Shown here: positions 27,042 through 36,600 of the stretch, piece after piece | How the letters are laid out: each line of letters begins with the position of its first letter | How positions within the stretch are numbered: position 1 is the first letter of the stretch | NCBI GenBank assembly: GCA_947652115.1 | Contig: OX393562.1 | Span: 2,621,981-2,685,980 of the forward strand | Direction of reading: 5' to 3' | DNA from: Blastomussa wellsi | Lineage: Eukaryota; Cnidaria; Anthozoa; Scleractinia; Plerogyridae | DNA length: 64,000 nt | Program-made: the position numbers and the translations under genes | Notes under the pieces: generated by a model | What the model saw: the letters and a program-made list of their open reading frames with translations, nothing else | What the model was told of the DNA's origin: nothing | Database searches by the model: none

Positions 27042-27476
27042 ATGAAGCTCAACAGCAAAGTTACTTCTTCGAGGAGAAAAAATCGAAAAGCCCACTTTTC
27101 TGCGCCTTCGAGTGTGAGGAGGAAGCTTATGAGCTCGCCCCTGTCCAAAGAACTGCGCCAAAAGTACAATGTTCGCTCCATGCCCATTAGAAAAGACGAC
27201 GAGGTCCAAGTCACACGTGGCCACTTCAAGAGCCAACAAGTTGGAAAAGTAATTCAAGTTTATCGCAGGAAATGGGTTATCCACATTGAGAGAATCCAGA
27301 GGGAGAAAGCCAATGGAGCTACTGTTAGTGTGGGAATTCACCCGAGTAAAGTGGAGATTGTCAAATTGAAGCTGGATAAAGATCGTAAGAAGATCCTTGA
27401 GAGAAAGAACCGATCAAGGTTGGCCGAAAAGGGAAAGCACACAGAAGAAGAGGTTCAAGCCATGTCAACAGAATAA
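27042..27476 (+). CDS. RPL26: 60S ribosomal protein L26 (uL24)
   Basis: Component of the large cytoplasmic ribosomal subunit near the exit tunnel. The 144-residue product matches the usual ~145-residue animal L26 along its length: [20 protein letters not shown], then the KOW-type region with [13 protein letters not shown] and [31 protein letters not shown] and [12 protein letters not shown]. The ATG at 27042 is chosen because family proteins begin MKxN; the frame stays open 37 codons further upstream, but that stretch is unlike L26. The coding part has no intron, whereas vertebrate RPL26 has several. The frame is undamaged and a TOP-like tract precedes it, so this looks like a working gene and not a dead retrocopy. 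GTAAGT follows the stop codon directly, suggesting a 3'-UTR intron. Confidence 0.96.
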   Translation: MKLNSKVTSSRRKNRKAHFSAPSSVRRKLMSSPLSKELRQKYNVRSMPIRKDDEVQVTRGHFKSQQVGKVIQVYRRKWVIHIERIQREKANGATVSVGIHPSKVEIVKLKLDKDRKKILERKNRSRLAEKGKHTEEEVQAMSTE

Positions 27477-27616
27477 GTAAGTGGGAATTAATAGTGACGA
27501 ACGTCATTTATACTATTAGTTTTAAATTTGTTGGAATTAATTTAGTTTAATATGCAGATATGAACCGGTATGAACCTCACCAGGGACCTCAAGGGCTTCT
27601 CCTGGGACACCGTACT

Positions 27617-27994
27617 TATGCACCAGTCATTTGAAACCCTGCCACCCCCCCCCCCCTCCTCCCCCCCATTGGGAGATACCCGCGGCATCCACTTTCGCTG
27701 TCAGTGAAATGCTGTGAAAGCCCTGCCCAGGGGAAAACTTCAGAGTGAACTCTCTGCCCTCTAAACAATTATAATTAATTAAATAGATTTTTAATTTTTT
27801 TAACAACTGGATCATGATTGAAATCCCACCAAATCCCTGCTCAGCTCCTGCATTGTATAGTGAAGCAATGAAAAAAGGTGCATTCCCCGACTACCAAGGA
27901 AACCTAAATTGAGTGAAATAGAGGTGAAAACCCACAGTTTGCCTGGGTATCCCCCGGTGGGGGGTGCAAGGTTTTCAAATGACTGGTGCATTAT
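27617..27994. mobile_element. Inverted-end element, copy A
   Basis: Ends GCACCAGTCATTTGAAA and TTTTCAAATGACTGGTGC are inverted, and TTAT / ATTAT flank the ends as a possible target duplication. The interior has a C-run and GGGGGATACC-like motifs. A second, oppositely oriented copy lies at 39923-40457. No transposase frame. Confidence 0.7.
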
Positions 27995-28284
27995 GAATAG
28001 CTGTTATTATGGTTTCAGTGGCTTGACTTGTGACTGGGACAATACGAGGGGGTCAATTCGGCATTGCACTGATTCTTTGTCCTTGTTTGTATGCCCTTTA
28101 AACAAGAATGTCCACATATTCTACTGCAGTAACATCTTGTCCTGTTGGACTCCTCCCTGACCAGGGGCCAGAGGGGGGGGGGGAGGGGAGGGTAACAATA
28201 GCAGGGCATTTCCCAGGGGTGGAGCAAGAGTTTAACACCCAATTATTCTTGAGGCATTTTTCCATTTTGCTCAGTGGACAAGCA

Positions 28285-28670
28285 ACAAGGCAAGGCAAAG
28301 TCTGCATCGAGCCTAGTAGCCCATACCGCCGGAGCTTATCCCGGTTTCCTTAGCAGGAAACGAGAGAGAGTATTTCTACTCCCCCCTGGATGGGATGCTA
28401 GTCCATCGCAGGGTTACCCCCCAGCAGTAAATTCGCTGGTACCCATTTATACACCTGGGTGAACAGGGATGTAGCTAAGAAATTACAAAGCCGGCTCCCA
28501 AACAAGCTCAGTCGGCTTTTCTGACCATTGTACCTGGAAAATTTCTTTGAGTCTTTCTAGTGAAATTTAAGCCGGTGATAAGCTCTCTTTCAGCCGGTGA
28601 AATTAGCCGGTAGCCAGCCCTTAGCTACATCCCGGGGTGAAGAGAGTCACTGTGAGAGTTAAGGTCATTC
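28285..28670. mobile_element. SINE split by a later MITE insertion
   Basis: The SINE body runs 28285-28464 (AAGTCTGCATCGAGCC, TATTTCTACTCCCCCC, CCATTTATACACCTGGGTGA) and resumes after 28638 with AGAGAGTCACTGTGAGAG. The intact copy at 35478-35692 shows these parts adjacent, so the 28465-28638 element was inserted afterwards. Confidence 0.75.
28465..28638. mobile_element. MITE with GGGATGTAGCTAAG inverted ends
   Basis: The ends GGGATGTAGCTAAG and CTTAGCTACATCCC are perfectly inverted. GGGTGA flanks both sides, consistent with a short target-site duplication inside the host SINE. The interior repeats AGCCGGT several times. Non-coding. Confidence 0.8.
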
Positions 28671-29267
28671 CCCCGAAATAGAACTGACAATAGATTTTCG
28701 TTCAAACTTTGCCCATTTGTTGTTCATGGTAAGGGAATTTAAATTTTGTAATGAAAAAGAGGGGTTCCCATATTCGTTTAAAAAATACCCCATAATTCGT
28801 TAAAATATCAGCTTCAGAAATGTTTTCATTTGACTAGCTTATGCCACGTCTTATGGGAGAAGAAAAAGATAGGGAGAAAGCAAAACAAGGGAAAAAACTA
28901 TAGATATACTGTACATGTATCACCTTCAAGGAACAATTTAATATATGTTTCATTATGAAAGTACGCATTTCCAGTCGACCTTGATTCAACTCGTTACTAG
29001 TATGTAGTGATCTCGAGGCCACAATATCTGTTCAATAAGTTCACGTTTCCGTCGATTATTTATTTTTCTGCAATGGAAATTTGTTTATATTCCTGTTATA
29101 GGAAGAAATTGATTGCTAGTCTCAGAAAAAGGGTAAAAAAACATAGGTCACCATACTCGTTTACGAGAAAACGACGATTTATCTCCTTCACGAGCAAAGC
29201 CGTAAATAAAATGCCGCAGTTTTCTTTAGGTGCGCGCGCTGATGACGCAATAAATCGTGCTCAGTAA

Positions 29268-29402
29268 GGATGCGCAATGCAATACAGGGGAATGACCTTA
29301 AGTGTCTTGCTTAAGAACACAGTGCAGTGACCCGGCCGTGGCTCGAACCCGGACTGTCCAATCTGGAGTCCAGCGCACTAACCATTAGGCCACTGCACCT
29401 CC
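29268..29402 (-). mobile_element. tRNA-derived SINE
   Basis: Minus-strand A box (TGGCCTAATGGTTAGTGCG) and B box (GGGTTCGAGCC), followed by the AAGACACTTAAGGTC-type body shared with the copy at 35478-35692. Confidence 0.7.
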
Positions 29403-30042
29403 CACATTGCTCAATGGACAGATGTGATAAAATGAAAGGACAGTAGCGATTGGTGCCGCTTCATCGCAGAAACATGGCAACAAAAGATGTGGACTTGTAG
29501 AGAAAGCCCACTAAACACACTAAGCCCTGCTCTTTCTTTGAAAGGTATCAGCACTGAGAGATTTGGAAGGTGGAAGAAAATAAAGAATGTAAAATACTGG
29601 CACAAAGTCGTAAATGAATGTTGCATTTTTCTGTCAATTCACTGTTAATTTTTCATCTTTTTGTCAATGATGACTACATTGGTGGAACGTGTGGCGTTAG
29701 TCTTTAATTTACCTGTTGAGTTTTCTGCTCAGTTTTCAAGATATCTTATCGTTTTAAGGAGGTAAACAGTTGTGCTACATGCGGTAAATTTTACCGTTTA
29801 CCGCCTGATAAGGAGAACCCTGATTGCTGTCCAGGAAAATAAGCCCATACTCAGAATGAAGGCTGAACTCAATAGAGTGACAGAAATCGGGCCTGCCTTG
29901 ATATGACAAAAAAAATCCTGATCCATGCTAGACTGACGACTTGGTACTTTGTAAGCCTGGTAACTAGATTAACTAGGGTAACTAGATTTCAGTTTTTCAC
30001 CCTGGTAACTATACCTTGCTTCTGAAGTCCACTATTAAAATG

Positions 30043-30175
30043 AATAATAATAATAATAATAATGATAATAATAATAATGATGATAATAGGGTAGATGAGA
30101 ACATCTCTAGAACATTCGGAAAGGTTTTTTATTTATTTATTTATTTTATTTTTTGTTTGTTCATTTATTTATTGC
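30043..30175. repeat. AAT and TTTA simple repeats
   Basis: An AAT/GAT trinucleotide run (about 30043-30088) is followed 40 bp later by a TTTA-type run (about 30128-30175). Confidence 0.8.
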
Positions 30176-30711
30176 AGCCCTGATGTTTTGTAAGTAATGT
30201 AACTATGCAATGTAATACGTATCTCAGTTACCGGTATGTAACGTTTGTATAAGTATATTAGTATAATTATATAAGTATATTTAGTAAGTAGGTGTATTAG
30301 CATGTTACTTCATCGACTCCCCAAAAGCCGACTTCTACATTGTATTCTATTCAACTTATTCTTTTTCATTATTTTCATCTTTTGCAGGTGGCTTTCTAGA
30401 GGAATGCTTCCAGTTAGAACATTTTACCTCTTGAGTGAAGCTCATTAAAATATTTTGAGTCTAAAGGAAAAGTGTGTTGTGTTTACTGGTGTAAAAGATA
30501 AGAAAGTTCTGAGGTGTGAAGCACTCTCGTGTGTTTGTGTATTATCTTCCCAAGGAGCAAACTGAGAATAAATTCAAGAAATCAATTTAGTTTCTTTCTC
30601 CATGGAATAGCCTAGTTTCGAATTGTTTGCGCGTGAAAGCCTGGTAACTATTTTAGAGCATCAGGACGAGGCTTGGGGGAATAAAGACACGACAAAGGTG
30701 CTTATTTTGAA

Positions 30712-30972
30712 AGCAAAACAGGTGAAAATGAGGTATCGCACCATTTCCGTGTGCAAAAACAATTCCAAAAAGCTACCAGACCTCAACTTTTTCTATTTTC
30801 CAAGCAAGAAAAGGCTGAAACTCCTTGTCAGCTCACTGGCAAAAGGTGCTCCATATCCTTCGAAGCCTTTTCTCGCTTGGAAAATCGAAAAAGTTTAGGT
30901 CTGGTCGCTTTTTGGAATTGTTTTGGCACATAGAAATGGCACAATACCTCATTTTCACCTGTTTGCTTTCAA
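30712..30972. mobile_element. Fold-back element with ~110-bp arms
   Basis: The left arm (GAAAGCAAAACAGGTGAAAA ... TTTTCCAAGCAAGAAAAGGCT) and right arm (AGCCTTTTCTCGCTTGGAAAA ... TTTTCACCTGTTTGCTTTC) are inverted across a loop of about 36 bp. Short open frames here are by-products of the palindrome. Confidence 0.85.
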
Positions 30973-31117
30973 TGTAACATCAAAACATATATATATATAT
31001 CATAAATATTCCTGTTCTTCGGCCATTTCAACTTTAGAAGAAAAACAAAACAAACGGCGGTTATAAACATTATCAATAGACAACGCATGGTAAAAACTTT
31101 TATAAACTTGACGTTTC

Positions 31118-31148
<31 letters not shown>

Positions 31149-31342
31149 GGTTACAACTGTTACGAAACATTAAAAAAAAAGGGAAGCGAGGCGCTGGTGA
31201 CTAGCTAAAAACTGACGAAATTGATACTTCCGATAGTTGATACTAACGGTAGCAATTAATAAAGAAACAGCTTCTCACTTCCAGCATAGCATGTGCGAGG
31301 CAGCACTTTCGCTTTAAAATTATCAAAGATGGTCATGGAAAA

Positions 31343-31421
31343 GCTAGCCTGCGTCGCAGACGGACAAGACCGCCGAGGATTATGTGACACGTCCGGCTGC
31401 AACGCAGGCTAGGAAAAGCCT
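31343..31421. repeat. Short inverted repeat, AGCCTGCGT motif
   Basis: CTAGCCTGCGTCGCAGACGG and CCGGCTGCAACGCAGGCTAG form an imperfect stem around a ~35-bp loop. The same AGCCTGCGT end occurs at 54690 and 55006. Confidence 0.65.
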
Positions 31422-31829
31422 GAGAAGCCTAAAAACAAAGTAGGTAAAATGTCATTTAACAGAAGCAGAAAGACATAAAAATGTGTTAAATAACACAAAA
31501 TATGTACTTTTTAAGCCCGAATGCTCTGTCAGCCTCGATGAGCCTCGAGTAATTCATCAATTGGAAGGCTTGAGAAGGCGGCGAAACTCTCGCTGATTTA
31601 ATCATTCGATCACTTTGGGAATTTCTCTACTGACTCTACTGGTTCAGTGAACTAAAAGAAAACAGTACAGGAGAACTTAAATCAGTGTCGATCGAAACAA
31701 ATGCGAGCAAACTGAGCCACTGATGAAGGATTATTACTGTACGTTGTTTCACAGCACTGATGATCAGATTTAACAGAAACCGGCCATCCCTTTTAAAACT
31801 GCGTGAAACTCTCCCGCCTTGATGTATTC

Positions 31830-32112
31830 TCTTCTAATTCTTGAATTTCACGATTTGGAAGTACAAATCTTGAATTTCACTATTTGACGGGCCCAATCTT
31901 GAACTTCGCGATTTGGCTGGCCAAATCTTGAATTGCGCGATATTTTGGCCTGCCAAATCGGGAAATTCAAGATATGTACTTCCAAATCGTGAAATTCAAG
32001 AATTGGCCTGCCAAATCGGTTAATTCAATCGTGAAATTTCAAAATTTGGCGAGCCAAATCGCGACGTTCATGATTTTGCCAGCAAAATGGCGAAATTCAA
32101 GATCAAGATTTG
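31830..32112. repeat. Degenerate two-way repeat (TTGAATTTCGCGATTTGGC)
   Basis: About a dozen imperfect copies of a ~28-bp motif, TCTTGAATTTCGCGATTTGG plus CTGGCCAAA. The first half reads in one direction and the second half is largely reverse-complemented, so the block can fold on itself. No coding signal. Confidence 0.7.
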
Positions 32113-32139
32113 GCCTACCACTTAAGCGTACTAGCCGAC

Positions 32140-32372
32140 TGTTCCGGGTTTACCGAGCGTACCGGCTGTACTGAGCGTACCGGCTGTTCCGAGTGTACCG
32201 AGCGTACTGAGCGTACCGGCTGTGCCGAACGTACCGGCTGTACCTAGTGTACGGCGGTACCGAGTGTACCAGCTGTACCGAGCGTACCGGCTGTATTGAG
32301 TGTACCGGCTGTACCGAGCGTACCGGCTGTACCGAGTGTACCGAGCGTACCGAGTGTATTGAGCGTATAGCA
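32140..32372. repeat. Minisatellite alternating GTACCGAGC and GTACCGGCT
   Basis: Roughly 25 tandem 9-bp words, mostly GTACCGAGC, GTACCGGCT and GTACCGAGT in irregular order. The minus strand reads as a Tyr-Ser-Arg/Tyr-Ala-Arg repeat, a by-product because 9 is a multiple of 3. Confidence 0.85.
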
Positions 32373-33650
32373 AGTGATGCCTTTTAAATTATTTTTCTTT
32401 TCTTTTAACGCGAGAGAAAAACAAAAGTATCAAGTCACAAACGTTTGCAGTAAACAAACAAAGGTATCAAGTTGCAAGCGTTGACGATCACCTTTGCTGC
32501 CATCCTCGTCCCCAAAGAAACGAGGGCTCTGGGAACGAGAATGGTTTGCTGCTTGAATGTCTTATTGCAATTAAACTAAGATTGACGTCAAAACCAAGGT
32601 TAAAATTAAAAAGCTGTCTTGACTAAAGCTTCTGAGAAAGGATTTTTATCTTGACGTGGAAAACATCACTGTAGTATCAGGAGTAAGATAAATATACTTG
32701 AAATTGTGTTGTTGAGAAAGTGGCGTCTTTACGTTTTTGTGTCCGGAATGAAAGACAAGTGTACATATGCACTGCTTAGATCATGAAAAGCCATCTAGTC
32801 TCTAGTCTCAAAACATATTACACTTGGAAATCAACGTTGTGTATTGGGCAAGCAAAAAAGATGACCATCCTAAAGGCCGTGGCAAATGAAGGAACGTTAC
32901 AGACAGAAATGTTCCCCTGTCTGCCCGTCTGCGCAACAGAAACATACTTTGTTTGCAAAATTGTTTCCCAGTTTGCTCAAAAGGAGCAACAATGTGTCCT
33001 CATTTTCCACGGCATGTTAAGTTGTAGATAACACTATGCACTATCTGAGATCATCTCACTAGTTTCATTTCATAGGCACTTTTAATATTCTGGATATCAC
33101 AGAAAACCAAATTCAGCAATTGCCTTCGGTGTATAACAAGTCTTTCTGTGTGTTGGTCTTCCCTTCCATACTTGTGATAAAGCTCTAAATGGGTTACAAG
33201 TCACTTGGAAAAAATTGAAAATTCCAAATTGAGCACTTACAAGTTCCAGAAAGTAAGCAACGAAACCCGAAAACCACTTCTTTCTGGTATTAATTAAGGA
33301 AATTGTGCAATAGCACAATTTGTTGGTTAGCTTAAATGAGAAACAAGGTTCATAAATACAATTGCTATAACACATTTAGCTATATATCCTGCAAAGTTTC
33401 CAAGAGTCCTGATTCAAACTTAAGAAATATTGAAGTTTGAATTTAGTGATTTTTACACAAAAATTAATGTACGTATGGCCTGCGGATGCTATACATCAAG
33501 TTTGAATCAGATCTCCACAAAACTGAATCTATTCATATACCCAATTTTTTACCTTATCAAATATTTCAAAATGTCACTAACGCAATTGAATAACTACACT
33601 AATGATGTGAAAGAAATTCCCATGGAACATCTATTATTACTCTAAAGTTA

Positions 33651-36600
33651 CTACTGTGTAAGTAAGGTATGGATGCCTTCCAGCGCCTTATCAAATTTGT
33701 CAGCAGAAAGTAATAGGACAGTTCTATAAGGCTTCAATTCACAATCGTGCGAGGTCCATTTGCCTGCTACTAGAGTTTCATCATCATCTGTGCTGGCTGC
33801 GTAACTGAAGGATAGTTGACTTTCCTGAGCAAAAGAAAAAGAGAAGACGCATTGAAACAACTGAAATTTTACCCTAGGACAGTGGTATTTAATTGAGGAA
33901 CCTTCAAAATGTTAAGCACTGCCAATAATAAGCGATTTGCTGCATTGGTCCATGTTAAGAACAGACTGTCTCCTTACTAGACTGTGTTGATCAAAGGTTT
34001 TCAACAATTAAATTTAAGGCAGGCAGCTCAGGTTTGAGTATGTAACTAAAATAATTTCTTTTAAAAATAATTATAATTCAATTGTTTTTTTCCAACACTT
34101 GTAAAGTGAATCACTGAGTGAATGCACATTATTAATCAAGTTTCCTAGGGCCAATCCATCACTCCTCCCCCATCCCCCACTCCCTTTCAACTGTAGCCAA
34201 AAGCCTAAAATTGTACTTTGTGATTTTGAAGTCCAAAGTTTTGATCTTTGATCTTACGAGATAATTAAAAAACAATGGTTTTAGTAGTTTACAGTGTATG
34301 CATGTGGCCTCTACCTTGAGAAACACTTCATCCTCTACATTAATAAAAGCCAGTGCACTTGTTGCTTCCTGTTTCTTGGTCTGTTTAGCCTTTTTGTGTT
34401 TCTTCGTCTCAATATCTTTGTATGTCTTGCAAATTATTACAAAATAGGACAGTGGTGTTTCCTGCCCCTGGAACATTGAAAAAATACCATAATAATAGAG
34501 CCACATACTGTCAACAACAATACCTGCAAATAGGGCAATCTTTGTTGATGTCACTTATTACAATTTACTGTAGGGTAATAGCATACAATCTTATTACATT
34601 CATTTGATAGAGTTCTAAGGCATCATTGATGACCCGTAAAATTTTAAAGAGCTTGTGGAACATTATACTCAGCAAACATTTCTGGGCAGCAAAAGTGGTT
34701 ATCAGCCCACACATTTTTGTAAAGTTTTGGGTTTTGAATCCCACATCACAGAAAAAAGTTAACACATCAGCCTCAAAGTCAATCATTCTGAATTGATATA
34801 AAATAGTTCAATCAGAAGCTGATGATTATGCTAATGACGCAAATAATGTTAAGTAAACAAAGATTATTATTATAATTATAGGGCAGTACTAACTATATTG
34901 AGCAGTTTATAACTAACCTTACCTTTTTATGGATCTTCTTTAGTTCAGATCTAAAAACATAACAGTAACCTTAGTGTGACTGCTTCTAATTTGATATTCA
35001 CTATGCAGATTTAATCCAGTTACTGGTAGAAGTGAACCACAAGATGCTTCTGATTGGATAACAAAGGTCAGCATCAAAGGAATATGAATTGATTATAAAT
35101 GATCACTTTTTTGAGCGGTACTGCTGGTAAATGACTGCTTCCAATCAAGCTTTTCTGGGGTAATTGTTTGGGGATAGTAGGAGCCTGTAAAATACACATC
35201 ACAAACAGACACTAGGACATGGTATCAGGTACATGCAAACAACACATTCCCACAGACAAATCTTTTTAGTACGAAAGGTTCTGTTACCAAGGCCATCAGC
35301 TTATAACAATTATTCCATCAGCATATATGTTGGGAACAAGCTGATAGATACCCCAACAAGGCACAAAGCTCTGACTTGGCTCAACTATCTCTCATATCCA
35401 ACAAGCACATGCAAAAAATTGTTCTTTAATTATTAAAAATGTGCAAAAATTATTTGAGCTCCATGGTTGTTCTCATTGATGTACAAAGTCTGCATCAAGC
35501 CTAATGGTCCATACCGCAAGACCTCATCCCAGTTTCCAAAGCACTAGTACCCATTTTATACACCTGGGTGGAGAGAGGTACTGTGAGAGTAAAGTGTCTT
35601 GCCCAAGAACACACCGCAGTGACTCGGCCAAGGCTCGAACTTGGACCATTCGATCCGGAGTCCAGCGCACTAACCATTAGGCCACCAGGTATATGTGTTC
35701 ATATACCATGACCTGAAAGCCAATCAAAACTCAGGAAAAGCAATATATCACAATACCTGGTTTTTTAATAATACAAAATATACAAAAAAGGATAGTCTAC
35801 CTTAGTGTTTTGTAAACAGGCACTGCAATCTGTGGCGGAATATTAATAAAACGCTCATTAATGAGAAATCCCACAGCATGTTGTCCATCCATGACCTCTG
35901 TGAATTCAGCAGTGTTTTCTTTTGATGTAGACTCTCGGCATTTGTCAACCAACAATTTCTTAAGCTGCGTAACAACATCATTTTCCTGTGTAAAATAATT
36001 CAACACGGAAAATACGCTCCTCAAACTTCTAGATAATATAAGCATCAAATCATGTAAAAGTATCAAATTATTTGTGCAACCAAACCTCCCATATGGGTCA
36101 ACAAACTGTCACACTTTCTTTAGCCAATTCTGGTTGCAAATTATGGATATTTGATTATTAAAATGCTTGAATACGCAAAGCTCTTTAATGGCATTTTGTT
36201 TGCAAAGTTCTAGGTTCTACAACAGACATAGAGGTGCCAATCAAAATTATAGTATAGTGGATAAATTGGATGATAAAATTTGGGCAGGGGTAATTACTTT
36301 GCAGAACGGCAAATCCCTTTGCAGTTTTTAATTTGATATTTTAATTCAGTTATTAATTCACTTACTATAACTACAGCAACCTTACTTCCCAATTTTTAAT
36401 TAATTCGTTAATCTTGTACATAGTTCTTAGTAATTAGACACGACTATATCATCTATGCTGTAATTTTATCGTGTATCTTAAATAAATGCTTTTATTAGGT
36501 ATTTTTGCTGTTTGCTTTAGGATAGTTTCAGTCAATCTTGAGGTTAGAGAACTAGGAAATAACCTATTATTGTTGCCTGTAAAGTAAAATTTGATATATT

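Larger units (their letters stand above)
27477..33650. other. Gene-free, repeat-rich interval
   Basis: No frame here resembles a known protein or joins into exons. It holds the elements listed separately: an inverted-end element, a SINE interrupted by a MITE, a second SINE, simple repeats, fold-back units and two minisatellite-like stretches. The only possible gene part is a 3'-UTR exon of RPL26 near 30388-30470, preceded by TTTTGCAG and containing ATTAAA. Confidence 0.6.
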
